NCBI RefSeq assembly: GCF_003937945.1
Contig: NZ_RSEC01000059.1
Span: 1-64,000 of the forward strand
DNA: 64,000 nucleotides
Direction of reading: 5' to 3'
DNA from: Amycolatopsis eburnea
GTDB taxonomy: Bacteria > Actinomycetota > Actinomycetes > Mycobacteriales > Pseudonocardiaceae
The notes under the pieces are model-generated. The model was not told the DNA's origin. It searched no databases and saw only the letters and a program-made list of their open reading frames with translations. A program made the position numbers and the translations under genes. The stretch's first letter is position 1. Every line of letters begins with the position of its first letter. Shown one piece after another: positions 31,747-41,309 of this stretch.

Positions 31747-33210
31747 GTGATGGAAGAGTTGGACAGCGTCGGCGAGATCGACGGCACCTGGTCGGACGAG
31801 ACCGAGTTCGCCGCGCTCGACGCGCAGATCGAGGCGGCCGAGCTGGCCGAGGAGGCCGCGCTCGCGCAGCCGGTGCTCGCCGTCGTCGGCCGCCCGAACG
31901 TGGGCAAGTCGACGCTGGTCAACCGGATCCTCGGCCGCCGTGAAGCCGTCGTGCAGGACGTGCCGGGCGTGACCCGCGACCGCGTCGCCTACGACGCCTA
32001 CTGGGGTGGCCGCAAGTTCACCCTGGTCGACACGGGCGGCTGGGAGCCGGACGCGACCGGGCTGCAGGCCTCCGTCGCCGCGCAGGCCGAGCTGGCCATG
32101 CAGACCGCGGACGCCGTGCTGCTGGTGATCGACGCCACGGTCGGCGCCACCGCCACCGACGAAGCCGTCTCCAAGGTGCTGCGCCGCTCGAAGAAGCCGG
32201 TGCTGCTGGCCGCGAACAAGGTCGACGACGACCGCCTGCTCGCGGACACCGCGTCGCTGTGGTCGCTCGGCCTCGGCGAGCCGCACCCGGTCAGCGCGCT
32301 GCACGGCCGCAGCTCCGGCGACCTGCTCGACGCCATCCTCAAGGCCCTGCCCGAATCGCCGCGCGAGGGCGGTGCCGTGACGTCGGGGCCGCGGCGCGTC
32401 GCGCTGGTCGGCAAGCCGAACGTCGGCAAGTCGAGCCTGCTCAACAAGCTGTCGGGCGAGGAGCGCTCGGTCGTCGACTCGGTCGCCGGCACCACCGTCG
32501 ACCCGGTCGACTCGCTGGTCGAGCTGGACGGCGAGACCTGGCGGTTCGTCGACACCGCGGGCCTGCGCAAGCGCGTCAACTTCGCCGCCGGCGCCGAGTA
32601 CTACGCCTCGCTGCGCACCAAGACCGCGATCGACGCGGCCGAGGTCGCGATCGTGCTGCTCGACGCGGCCGAGCCGCTGTCGGAGCAGGACCTGCGGGTG
32701 CTGACCATGGTCGTCGAGGCCGGGCGCGCCTGCGTGCTGGCGTTCAACAAGTGGGACCTGGTCGACGAGGACCGCCGGCACGCGATGGTCCGCGAGCTGG
32801 ATCGCGGCCTGGTGCGCGTGCCGTGGGCGGAGAAGGTCAACATCTCCGCGCTGACCGGCCGGTCGGTGCGCAAGCTGGCGCCGGCGCTGCGGACCGCGCT
32901 GAAGTCGTGGGACCAGCGGGTGCCGACCGGCCAGCTCAACGCGTGGCTGTCCGACCTGATCGCGGCCACCCCGCCGCCGGTCCGCTCCGGCAAGCAGCCG
33001 AAGGTGCTCTTCGCGACGCAGGCCGGCATCCGGCCGCCGACGCTGGTGCTGTTCACCACGGGCTTCCTCGAGGCGGGCTACCGCCGGTTCATCGAGCGCA
33101 AGTTCCGCGAGCAGTTCGGCTTCACCGGCAGTCCCGTTCGGGTGAATGTCCGCGTGCGGGAGAAGAAGGCGAAGCCGAAGGTCGGCGGGAAGGCCGCTCG
33201 TACGCGGTGA
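31747..33210 (+). CDS. der: Ribosome-assembly GTPase Der (EngA)
   Basis: 487 residues. Two GTPase domains: first GRPNVGKSTLVNRILGRREA with DTGGWE and ANKVD, second GKPNVGKSSLLNKLSGEERS with DTAGL and FNKWDLV. A C-terminal KH-like domain follows (QLNAWLSDLIAATPPPVRSG, KFREQFGFTGSPVRV). It matures the 50S subunit. An acidic N-terminal extension of about 40 residues precedes the first domain, as in other actinobacteria. The GTG at 31747 is immediately followed by ATG at 31750; either may be used. Last gene of the conserved cluster (Rv1713). Confidence 0.95.
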   Translation: MMEELDSVGEIDGTWSDETEFAALDAQIEAAELAEEAALAQPVLAVVGRPNVGKSTLVNRILGRREAVVQDVPGVTRDRVAYDAYWGGRKFTLVDTGGWEPDATGLQASVAAQAELAMQTADAVLLVIDATVGATATDEAVSKVLRRSKKPVLLAANKVDDDRLLADTASLWSLGLGEPHPVSALHGRSSGDLLDAILKALPESPREGGAVTSGPRRVALVGKPNVGKSSLLNKLSGEERSVVDSVAGTTVDPVDSLVELDGETWRFVDTAGLRKRVNFAAGAEYYASLRTKTAIDAAEVAIVLLDAAEPLSEQDLRVLTMVVEAGRACVLAFNKWDLVDEDRRHAMVRELDRGLVRVPWAEKVNISALTGRSVRKLAPALRTALKSWDQRVPTGQLNAWLSDLIAATPPPVRSGKQPKVLFATQAGIRPPTLVLFTTGFLEAGYRRFIERKFREQFGFTGSPVRVNVRVREKKAKPKVGGKAARTR

Positions 33211-33219
33211 TTTCCCCAC

Positions 33220-33246
33220 GTGTCGGGCCCGCGTGAGGTCCGACAC
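33220..33246 (+). terminator. Hairpin terminator after der
   Basis: GTGTCGGGCC (33220-33229) pairs with GGTCCGACAC (33237-33246) over 10 bp with one G-T pair and a short loop, ten bases after the der stop. It closes the conserved cluster. Confidence 0.7.
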
Positions 33247-33419
33247 TCCCTTGTGACCCTGTGGACACCTTTTCGTCATCCACGGGTATGGTGAAAGGTC
33301 GTTGCGGGCGCCTCAGCCAGGAGAGCGAGCCCGGTTGAGGCTCCCGGAAGGTGAGTGATGGGCTTGCGCGCCCATGGTTTGTCCCTGCACGTCTTCGTCG
33401 CGGCCGAGGTGAGCGGTCG

Positions 33420-36400
33420 ATGACCGTCACGATCGAACCCACCGGTTCCGCGGCCGAAGTGACGCTCGCCCCGGTCGCCGACCGCGCCCTGTTCTGGTCG
33501 GGGCTCGGCGCGAGCGAGCGCACCCTGCTGGACGTCCTGGCCGCCACCGCCGAGCTGCACCCCGGCGCCCCCGCGATCGACGACGGCACCACCACCCTGA
33601 CCTACCGGCGGCTCCTGGAGGAGATCGACGACTACGGGCGCCGTCTCAAGAGCTACGGCGTCGGCCTCGGCGACCGCGTCGGCATCCGGATCTCCTCCGG
33701 CACCGCCGAGCTGTACGTCGCGATCCTCGCCACCCTGTCCGTCGGCGCCGCCTACGTGCCGGTCGACGCGGACGACCCGGACGAGCGCGCCGAGCTGGTC
33801 TTCGAAGAGGCCCAGGTCGCCGCCGTCGCCACCGACGGCAAGATCGAGGTCCACTCGACGCCCGGCGGCCGTGACGGCGTCCCCGGCCCGGCCGACGACG
33901 CCTGGATCATCTTCACCTCCGGATCCACCGGCAAGCCCAAGGGCGTCGCGGTCACGCACGCCTCCGCCGCCGCGTTCGTCGACGCCGAGGCCGAGCTGTT
34001 CCTCACCGACGAGCCGATCGGCCCGGGCGACCGCGTCCTGGCCGGGCTGAGCGTCGCCTTCGACGCCTCCTGCGAAGAGATGTGGCTGGCCTGGCGCCAC
34101 GGCGCCTGCCTGGTCCCGGCGCCGCGCGCGCTGGTCCGCACCGGCGTCGACCTGGGCCCGTGGCTGGTCGCGCAGCGCATCACCGTCGTCTCGACCGTGC
34201 CGACGCTGGCCGCGCTGTGGCCCGCCGACGCGCTCGAAGACGTCCGCCTGCTCATCTTCGGCGGCGAAGCGTGCCCGCCGGAGCTGGCCGAGCGCGTCGC
34301 CGTCGAAGGCCGCGAAGTCTGGAACACCTACGGCCCGACCGAGGCCACCGTCGTCGCCTGCGCCGCGCAGCTGACCGGCGAGGGCCCGGTGCGGATCGGC
34401 CTGCCGCTGTCCGGCTGGCAGCTCGCCGTCGTCAACGACGAGGGCGAGCCGGTCGCGATGGGCGAGACCGGTGAGCTGGTCATCGGCGGCGTCGGCCTGG
34501 CCCGCTACCTCGACGCGGAGAAGGACGCCGAGAAGTTCGCGCCGCTGCCGTCGCTCGGCTGGCAGCGCGCCTACCGCTCGGGCGACATGGTCCGCGCCGA
34601 AGAGGAAGGCCTGCTGTTCCTCGGCCGCCTCGACGAGCAGGTCAAGCTGGGCGGCCGCCGGATCGAGCTGGGCGAGGTCGACGCCGCGCTGCAGGCCCTG
34701 CCGGGCGTGCAGGGCGCGGCCGCCGCTATCCGCCGCACCAAGGCCGGCAACCAGGTCCTCGTCGGCTACGTCGTGCCCGCCGCCGGCGTCCCGTTCAACC
34801 AGGACGAAGCCGCGACCCGGCTGCGCGAGCACCTGCCCGCCGCGCTGGTGCCGCTGCTGGCCGTCGTCGACGACCTGCCGACCCGCACGTCCGGCAAGGT
34901 CGACCGCAACGCCCTCCCGTGGCCGCTGTCCACTGTGGACGCCACCGGGCTGTCGCCGACCGAGACGTGGCTCGCCGAAGGCTGGGCCGAGATCCTCGGC
35001 GTGTCGGTCGACGACCCGAAGGCCGACTTCTTCACCCACGGCGGCGGCAGCCTGACCGCCGCGCAGGTGGTCGCGCGCATCCGCACCCGGCACCCGCAGG
35101 TGTCGGTCGCCGACATCTACGCCCACCCCAAGCTGGGCGCGCTGGCCGCGCTGCTGGACGCGCTGGACGGCGCCGCCACCGAGCGCCGCGAGATCGCGCC
35201 GACGCCGCGCCGCGCGGGTGTCATCCAGTCGCTGCTGACGGTTCCGCTGATGGGCCTGGTCGGCCTGCGCTGGGCGACGCTCGCCGCCGCGCTGTCGAAC
35301 GTCCTGTCCCTGCTCGGGTTCGCCTGGGCGCCGACGCTGAGCTGGGCGTGGCTCGGCCTGGCCTGGGTGGTGCTGTTCAGCCCGGCCGGCCGGATCGCGA
35401 TCGCCGCCGGTGGCGCGCGCGTGCTGCTGTCGGGGGTCCAGCCCGGTACCTACCCGCGCGGCGGCAGTGTCCACTTGCGACTGTGGACGGCCGAGAAGCT
35501 CGCGGAGTTCTCCGGCGCGGACAGCGTCGCGGGCGCGTCCTGGATGACGACGTACGCGAAGGCGCTCGGCGCACGGATCGGCAAGGACGTCGACCTGCAC
35601 TCGCCGCCGCCGGTCACCGGCTTCCTCAAGCTGGGCCGCGGTGCCGCGATCGAGCCCGAGGTCGACCTGTCCGGCCACTGGGTCGACGGCGACGTCGTGC
35701 ACATCGGCAAGGTCCGCGTGGGCGCGGAAGCCCGGGTCGGCGCGCGCAGCACGCTGTTCCCCGGGGTCCGGATCGGCAAGGGCGCGGAGATCGCGGCCGG
35801 CTCGACCGTCCGCGGCGCCGTCCCGGCCGGGCAGCGCTGGGCCGGTTCGCCCGCCGCCCGCGTCGCCAAGGACGAGCGCGACGCGCTGAAGTGGCCGTCG
35901 AGCCGCCCGCCGCGGTCGCACTTCTGGGCCGCCGTCTACGGCGCGACGTCGCTGGCTCTCGGTTTCCTGCCCGGTGCCGCCGCGCTGGCCGGGGTCGCCG
36001 TGCTCGGCTACGCGATCGTCGGTGCGCCGACGCTGCTCGACGCGTTCACCCGCGCGCTGGTCTTCGTCCCGGCCGCGACGGCCGCGTACTTCCTCGCCTA
36101 CATGCTGCTCGTGCTCGTCGGCGTGCGGGCGCTGAGCATCGGCATGGTCGAGGGCTACCACCCGGTGCACGGCCGCGTCGCCTGGCAGGTCTGGGCCACC
36201 GAACGGCTGATGAGCATGGCCCGCGAAGGCCTGTTCCCGCTGTACGCCAGCCTGTTCACGCCGGTGTGGCTGCGGCTGCTCGGCGCGAAGGTGGGCCGCA
36301 ACGTCGAGGCGTCGACCGTCCTGGCGCTGCCGAAGATGACCAAGGTCGACAGCGGCGCGTTCCTCGCCGACGACACCATGGTCGCCACCTATGAGCTGGG

Positions 36401-37307
36401 CCACGGCTGGCTGCACGTCGCCCCGGCGCGGATCGGCAAGCAGGCGTTCCTCGGCAACTCGGGGATGACCGCGCCCGGCCGCTCGGTGCCGAAGCGCGGC
36501 CTGGTCGGCGTCCTGTCCTCGACGCCGCTGAAGGCGAAGAAGGGCTCGTCGTACCTCGGCATGCCGCCGCTGCCGGTGCGTCGCGCGATCGGCGAGGCCG
36601 ACACCAGCCGTACCTACACCCCGGCGCTGCATCTCAAGGCGGCGCGGGCGCTGGTCGAGCTGTGCCGGATCATCCCGGTGATGTGCGGGGTCGCGCTGAC
36701 CGTTTCGGTCGCCTTCGGGTTGCTGTGGGCGGCTTCCGCGTACGGCTTCGGCGTGGCGCTGCTGCTGGCCGGGCCCGCGCTGCTGGCCGCCGGGGTCGTG
36801 GCGGCGCTGACCGCGACCGTCATGAAGTGGCTGCTGGTCGGCAAGTTCCGCGAGATCGACCACCCGCTGTGGAGCTCCTTCGTCTGGCGCAACGAGCTGG
36901 CCGACACCTTCGTCGAGGCCCTCGCGGTGCCGTGGCTGATCGGCTCGGTCGGCGGCACCCCGCTGCTGACCGCGTGGTTGCGCACGATGGGCGTCAAGAT
37001 CGGCCGCGGCGTGTGGCTGGAGACGTACTGGCTGCCCGAGGCCGACCTCGTCGAGCTGGGCGACGGCGCGACGATCAACCGTGGTTGCGTCGTGCAGACG
37101 CACCTGTTCCACGACCGGATCATGAGCATGTCGAGCGTCGCGCTCGGCGAAGGCGCGACGCTCGGCCCGCACGGCATCGTGCTGCCGGGGGCCGGCATCG
37201 GCGCGCGCACCACGGTCGGCCCGGGCTCGCTGGTGACCCGCGGCGACGAGGTGCCCGCCGACACGCGCTGGCTCGGCAACCCGATCTCCGCGTGGGTCGG
37301 TAAGTAA
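33420..37307 (+). CDS. Pls/PosA-type membrane NRPS, predicted poly-lysine synthetase
   Basis: 1295 residues. Adenylation domain (about 25-515) with A3 FTSGSTGKPKGVAVTH, A5 NTYGPTEATVV, A8 GRLDEQVKLGGRRIELGEVD and A10 Lys in SGKVDRNAL. Thiolation domain with the pantetheine Ser544 in FTHGGGSLTAAQV. Then three repeats of a helix pair and a soluble domain rich in left-handed beta-helix hexapeptides (about 720-810, 956-1035, 1190-1290); helix pairs lie near 600-650, 840-900 and 1080-1140. This is the layout of Streptomyces epsilon-poly-L-lysine synthetase Pls (1319 residues), in which the three C domains join free amino acids iteratively. There is no thioesterase or classical C domain. ATG 33420 gives an N-terminus like Pls; GTG 33351 is an alternative. 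The specificity code read by hand, DAESIGTVVK, resembles lysine codes. The product is likely a secreted cationic lysine homopolymer. Confidence 0.88.
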   Translation: MTVTIEPTGSAAEVTLAPVADRALFWSGLGASERTLLDVLAATAELHPGAPAIDDGTTTLTYRRLLEEIDDYGRRLKSYGVGLGDRVGIRISSGTAELYVAILATLSVGAAYVPVDADDPDERAELVFEEAQVAAVATDGKIEVHSTPGGRDGVPGPADDAWIIFTSGSTGKPKGVAVTHASAAAFVDAEAELFLTDEPIGPGDRVLAGLSVAFDASCEEMWLAWRHGACLVPAPRALVRTGVDLGPWLVAQRITVVSTVPTLAALWPADALEDVRLLIFGGEACPPELAERVAVEGREVWNTYGPTEATVVACAAQLTGEGPVRIGLPLSGWQLAVVNDEGEPVAMGETGELVIGGVGLARYLDAEKDAEKFAPLPSLGWQRAYRSGDMVRAEEEGLLFLGRLDEQVKLGGRRIELGEVDAALQALPGVQGAAAAIRRTKAGNQVLVGYVVPAAGVPFNQDEAATRLREHLPAALVPLLAVVDDLPTRTSGKVDRNALPWPLSTVDATGLSPTETWLAEGWAEILGVSVDDPKADFFTHGGGSLTAAQVVARIRTRHPQVSVADIYAHPKLGALAALLDALDGAATERREIAPTPRRAGVIQSLLTVPLMGLVGLRWATLAAALSNVLSLLGFAWAPTLSWAWLGLAWVVLFSPAGRIAIAAGGARVLLSGVQPGTYPRGGSVHLRLWTAEKLAEFSGADSVAGASWMTTYAKALGARIGKDVDLHSPPPVTGFLKLGRGAAIEPEVDLSGHWVDGDVVHIGKVRVGAEARVGARSTLFPGVRIGKGAEIAAGSTVRGAVPAGQRWAGSPAARVAKDERDALKWPSSRPPRSHFWAAVYGATSLALGFLPGAAALAGVAVLGYAIVGAPTLLDAFTRALVFVPAATAAYFLAYMLLVLVGVRALSIGMVEGYHPVHGRVAWQVWATERLMSMAREGLFPLYASLFTPVWLRLLGAKVGRNVEASTVLALPKMTKVDSGAFLADDTMVATYELGHGWLHVAPARIGKQAFLGNSGMTAPGRSVPKRGLVGVLSSTPLKAKKGSSYLGMPPLPVRRAIGEADTSRTYTPALHLKAARALVELCRIIPVMCGVALTVSVAFGLLWAASAYGFGVALLLAGPALLAAGVVAALTATVMKWLLVGKFREIDHPLWSSFVWRNELADTFVEALAVPWLIGSVGGTPLLTAWLRTMGVKIGRGVWLETYWLPEADLVELGDGATINRGCVVQTHLFHDRIMSMSSVALGEGATLGPHGIVLPGAGIGARTTVGPGSLVTRGDEVPADTRWLGNPISAWVGK

Positions 37308-37387
37308 CGAAAGCGGGACCAGGCGCGCCGGATCCACCCGTCCGTGCGAGCCTGGTTTCAGCACGCACGACGAAAGGCACGCGACGG

Positions 37388-38794
37388 GTGATTGCGAAGG
37401 CCCCGGCTCCCGCACCCGGGGCGGACACCTCGGGGGATCCCTACCTCCCGGCCCACGGCAACGGCGGTTACCGGGTCCGGCACTACGACCTCACGCTCGA
37501 CTACAAGGTCGCGCCGAACCGGCTGTCGGCCTCGGCCGTGATCACCGCCGAGGCGACGCAGGCGCTGTCCCGCGCCAGCTTCGACTTCGGCGAGTTCCGG
37601 ATCAACCGCGTGCTGGTCGACGGCAAGCCCGCGAAGTACGTGAAGCGCGGCGCGAAGCTGCACGTCAAGCCGGCGAAGTCGATCGCGGTGGGTGCCGCGT
37701 TCACCGTCGAGGTGCACTACGTCGGAAACCCGCGCCCGGTCGGCAGCCGCTGGGGTGACGTCGGCTGGGACGAGCTGACCGACGGCGCGCTGGTGGCGAG
37801 CCAGCCGGTCGGCGCGCCGTCCTGGTTCCCGTGCAACGACCACCCGTCGGACAAGGCGTCCTACCGGGTGAGCGTGACGACGGCGTCGCCGTACCTGGTG
37901 GCGGTCACCGGCACGCTCGTCGAGCGGTCCACGTCGGCCAGCACGACGAAGTGGGTGTTCGACCGGCCCGAGCCGACCGCGACGTACTTGATGAGCGTGC
38001 AGATCGGCCGCTACGACGACCTCGAGCTGACCGGCCGCGGCTGGGCGCCGCCCGCCGGCGTGGGCGCGCGGCTGCTCAGCCTCGGCTTCGGGCACGGCCG
38101 CGTCGAGTCGGTCGCCGACTCCGTGCCGCAGCGGGCCGCCGTGCCGCCGCGGCTGCGCCGGGCGTTCGACCGCGACTTCGGCAGGCAGGGCCGGATGATG
38201 GAGTTCCTGCAGCGGCTGTTCGGCCCGTACCCGTTCCCCGAGTACGTCATCGTCGTCACCGACGACGACCTCGACGACCCGATCGAGGCGCAGGGCATGT
38301 CGATCTTCGGCGCCAACCACGTCGACGGCCGCCGCACCCACGAGCGGCTCGTCGTGCACGAGCTGTCGCACCAGTGGTTCGGCAACAGCCTGACGGTGGC
38401 GGACTGGCGCCACATCTGGCTGAACGAGGGCTTCGCGACCTACGCCGAGTGGCTGTGGTCGGAGGAGGCCGGCGGGCTTTCGGCGCAGGCGCTGGCCCGG
38501 GACTGGTACACGCGCGTCAAGGCCAAGCCGGCCGACGTCCGCATCGCCGACCCGGGCGTGGCGCGGATGTTCGACGAGCGCGTGTACAAGCGCGGCGCCC
38601 TGACCCTCCACGCGCTGCGCGGGGAGATCGGCGACCCGGCGTTCTTCGCGCTGCTGAAGGCGTGGGCGGTCGAGCACCGGCACAGGCTGGTGACGACGGG
38701 CCAGTTCGTGACGACGGCGGAGGCGTACGCGGGCCGGTCGCTGACCGCGTTCTTCACCCGCTGGCTGGACTCGACCGCGCTGCCGCCGCTCTAG
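37388..38794 (+). CDS. M1-like zinc metallopeptidase
   Basis: 468 residues. N-terminal beta-sandwich (RHYDLTLDYKVAPNRLSASA), then the thermolysin-like domain with HELSHQW and Glu 18 residues further in LNEGFATYAEW, the M1 zinc site. The exopeptidase motif GXMEN is not standard: the region reads EAQGMSIFG. It is shorter than aminopeptidase N because the C-terminal helical domain ends early. No signal peptide is visible, so export is uncertain. It starts 80 bp after the Pls-like gene on the same strand and is probably co-transcribed. Streptomyces poly-lysine producers carry a zinc aminopeptidase that degrades the polymer, so a self-protection or trimming role is an attractive inference. Confidence 0.87.
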   Translation: MIAKAPAPAPGADTSGDPYLPAHGNGGYRVRHYDLTLDYKVAPNRLSASAVITAEATQALSRASFDFGEFRINRVLVDGKPAKYVKRGAKLHVKPAKSIAVGAAFTVEVHYVGNPRPVGSRWGDVGWDELTDGALVASQPVGAPSWFPCNDHPSDKASYRVSVTTASPYLVAVTGTLVERSTSASTTKWVFDRPEPTATYLMSVQIGRYDDLELTGRGWAPPAGVGARLLSLGFGHGRVESVADSVPQRAAVPPRLRRAFDRDFGRQGRMMEFLQRLFGPYPFPEYVIVVTDDDLDDPIEAQGMSIFGANHVDGRRTHERLVVHELSHQWFGNSLTVADWRHIWLNEGFATYAEWLWSEEAGGLSAQALARDWYTRVKAKPADVRIADPGVARMFDERVYKRGALTLHALRGEIGDPAFFALLKAWAVEHRHRLVTTGQFVTTAEAYAGRSLTAFFTRWLDSTALPPL

Positions 38795-38807
38795 CCCGCC
38801 TGACGCT

Positions 38808-38849
38808 CGTGAGTGTTTGGTCGGGTTCTAACCCGACTAAACACTCACG
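38808..38849 (+). terminator. 20-bp stem terminator after the Pls/M1 unit
   Basis: Arms 38808-38827 and 38830-38849 are complementary over 20 bp with a single G-T pair and a 2-nt nominal loop (CT). It begins 14 bp after the peptidase stop. Between it and 38980 I see no gene and no other clear feature. Confidence 0.78.
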
Positions 38850-38991
38850 ACCTCCCGGCGTCAGCATTCATCGGATGTCTCTGCCGCTTTCCGGGTGAAC
38901 GTCTCTGGCGTTTTGGGACGTCCTCTGCAAGTATGGCCGCACGCCGCCGCTTGAACGCACCGAAACGTAGTATGAATTCGGAGGATGCTTC

Positions 38992-41283
38992 ATGGACTCA
39001 GTGTCCCGGCGGACGGTGCTCCGTGCTGCCTCGGTCGCGGCCGGGGCCGCGGCCTTCGGTGGGTTGTGGGCCCGGGCGGCACCACCCGCGCTGGCCGCGG
39101 CGAACCCGCACCGCGACGTCGCCGCGGACGCGCGGATGATCTGGAAGCGGCTGCCGAAGAACTGGCGGGAAGGCCCGTTCCTGGCCAACGGCTACCTCGG
39201 CGCGCAGGTCTACGCCGGCCAGACGCCGCAGGTGCTCAAGGTGATGCTGAGCCACACCCAGGTGCAGGACCAGCGGATCCAGTGGGAGGCGGGCATCGGC
39301 CTGTCCCGGCTGCCGATCGGCTACCTCACGCTCACCTTCGCCGGCGCGATCACCGCCGTCGACTGGACGCTCGACCTCTACAACGCCGAGCTGGGCGGCA
39401 CCATCACCACGACGCAGGGCTCGATCGCCTTCTCCGCGGTCGTGCACAACGACCTCGGGGTGTTGCTCGTCTCGATGACCCCGAGCGCGGGCGAAGCCGG
39501 TGCGGCGTGGGCGTTCCAGCCGCTGGAGTCGGCGACGACCCGGACCGTCCGCAAGCCGCCCGAGTACGTCGCGAACCCCGCGCCCGAGGTGGCGGCCGGG
39601 TACTGCGCGCAGCCGATGCTCGCCGGGGGCGGGTACACGACGGCGTGGCGGGAACGCGCGATCGGGGCGCGCCGGCTCCTCGCCGCGACGGTCGCCTACA
39701 GCTTCCCGGGCACCACGCACACCGCCGACGCCCTCGCGTCGGTCCGGAACGCGCTGGCGATGAACCCCGACTTCCTCCTCGCGCGCCACCGCCGCTGGTG
39801 GAACGACTACCACCGGCGCAGCTTCGTTTCGGTGCCGGACAAGCAGGTGCAGCGGTTCTACTGGATCCAGCTGTACAAGATCGCGGCCGCCACGCGGGCG
39901 GAGGGGCCCGTGGTCTCGGAGTGGGGCCCGTGGTTCCCCGAGGTCGGCAACAGCTGGACCGCGGTCTGGTGGAACCTCAACGTCCAGGTCACCTACCCGA
40001 TCGTCAACAGCAGCAACCACCCGGAACTCGACGCCGTCACCGAGACCTTCCGGCGCGACCACGCGAACCTCGAGGCGTCCGTGCCGCCCGCGTACCGCGA
40101 CGGCGACACCTACGCGCTCTCGCACCCGGGGGACTGGCGCCTACGCCCCGGCGGCACGCGCTCGGTCGGCGTCCCCGGGACGACGTCCAAAACGGACCAG
40201 ACCGGGAACCTGTTGTGGGGCCTGCACAACGTCTGGCTGGCCTACCGCCACCACCTGGACCGGCGCGTGCTCCGCGACGTCCTGTACCCGACGCTGGCGA
40301 AGGCGCTGAACTTCTACCGCCACTTCCTGGTCACCGGTCCCGACGGCGCCCTGCACCTGCCGCTGACCCGGTCGCCGGAATACGCCGATGCCCCGGACTG
40401 CACCTACGACCTGTCGCTGATCCGGTGGGCCGCCCGCACCCTCGTCGACACGGCCCGGATCCTGCGCCTCGACGAGCCGCGCGTGCCGATCTGGCAGGAG
40501 ATCGGCGCGAAACTGGTGCCCTACCACGAAGATCCCGTCAACGGCGTGCTCATCGGCGACGGCGTCCCGCTGGCCGCCTCGCACCGGCACTTCTCGCACC
40601 TGCTGTGGCTGTACCCGCTGCGGGAAAAGGTCTGGGACAACCCCGCGGACCGGGACGTCATGACCCGCACGTTCGACCACTGGGCCGCCGACCAGTCCGC
40701 GTGGCACGGCTACAGCTACGCGGCCGCGTCGTCGATGAAGTCCGTGATGGACTCGCCGGAAGAAGCGTTGCGGTACCTGAAGTTCTTCCTCGACCGGAAC
40801 ATCGTGGCCGACACCGAGCTGACCGCGAACACGATGTACCGCGAGGGTTCGAACTTCGCCATCGAAAGCCCGATCACGGCGGCGCAGTCCGTTGTGGACA
40901 TGCTGATGCAGGGGTCCGGGGGTGTGCTCAAGGTCTTCCCGTCGGTGTCGGCGACCTGGCGGGACGCCTCGATCTCGGGGCTGCGCGCGGAGGGCGCGTT
41001 CCTCGTGGACGCCTCCCGGCGCGGTGGCACCACAGAGTTCGTGCGCGTGCGCAGCGAAGCCGGGGAACCCCTGGTCCTCCAGCACGGCATCACCGGCGAC
41101 GTCGACGTCCGCGACGAGCACGGCAGGCACCTGCCGTGGCGCGCCACCGGCCCGGGCCGGATCTCGATCGGGCTGCGGCGCGGCGGCACCGCCGTCGTCA
41201 CGCCCCGGGGTAAGCGGCCGGACTTCGCGCCGCGAGACGTCCCCGCCCTCGGCCCGGCACCCGCGTGGGGCCTGCCGAGCTGA
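38992..41283 (+). CDS. Tat-exported GH95-like glycoside hydrolase, copy 1
   Basis: 763 residues. Twin-arginine signal MDSVSRRTVLRAASVAAGAA. The domain order follows GH95 alpha-L-fucosidase/galactosidases: an N-terminal beta domain (EGPFLANGYLGAQVYAGQ), then an alpha/alpha barrel with the Asn pair in WWNLNVQVTYP, the acid Glu in TRSPEYADAPDC, and SHRHFSHLLWLYPL. It would release alpha-linked fucose or galactose from outside glycans; true substrate unknown. The ATG has GGAGG 7 nt upstream. The next gene is a paralogue 26 bp downstream, so the two form an operon. Confidence 0.82.
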   Translation: MDSVSRRTVLRAASVAAGAAAFGGLWARAAPPALAAANPHRDVAADARMIWKRLPKNWREGPFLANGYLGAQVYAGQTPQVLKVMLSHTQVQDQRIQWEAGIGLSRLPIGYLTLTFAGAITAVDWTLDLYNAELGGTITTTQGSIAFSAVVHNDLGVLLVSMTPSAGEAGAAWAFQPLESATTRTVRKPPEYVANPAPEVAAGYCAQPMLAGGGYTTAWRERAIGARRLLAATVAYSFPGTTHTADALASVRNALAMNPDFLLARHRRWWNDYHRRSFVSVPDKQVQRFYWIQLYKIAAATRAEGPVVSEWGPWFPEVGNSWTAVWWNLNVQVTYPIVNSSNHPELDAVTETFRRDHANLEASVPPAYRDGDTYALSHPGDWRLRPGGTRSVGVPGTTSKTDQTGNLLWGLHNVWLAYRHHLDRRVLRDVLYPTLAKALNFYRHFLVTGPDGALHLPLTRSPEYADAPDCTYDLSLIRWAARTLVDTARILRLDEPRVPIWQEIGAKLVPYHEDPVNGVLIGDGVPLAASHRHFSHLLWLYPLREKVWDNPADRDVMTRTFDHWAADQSAWHGYSYAAASSMKSVMDSPEEALRYLKFFLDRNIVADTELTANTMYREGSNFAIESPITAAQSVVDMLMQGSGGVLKVFPSVSATWRDASISGLRAEGAFLVDASRRGGTTEFVRVRSEAGEPLVLQHGITGDVDVRDEHGRHLPWRATGPGRISIGLRRGGTAVVTPRGKRPDFAPRDVPALGPAPAWGLPS

Positions 41284-41309
41284 CATCCCGCTTCGACGAG
41301 GAGGCCGGA

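Noticed and set aside
33276..37415. A 1379-codon open frame antisense to the Pls-like gene
   Set aside because: It is the shadow of strong third-position GC bias; the translation is Arg/Gly/Asp/Val-rich with no motif, while the sense strand has a complete NRPS architecture.
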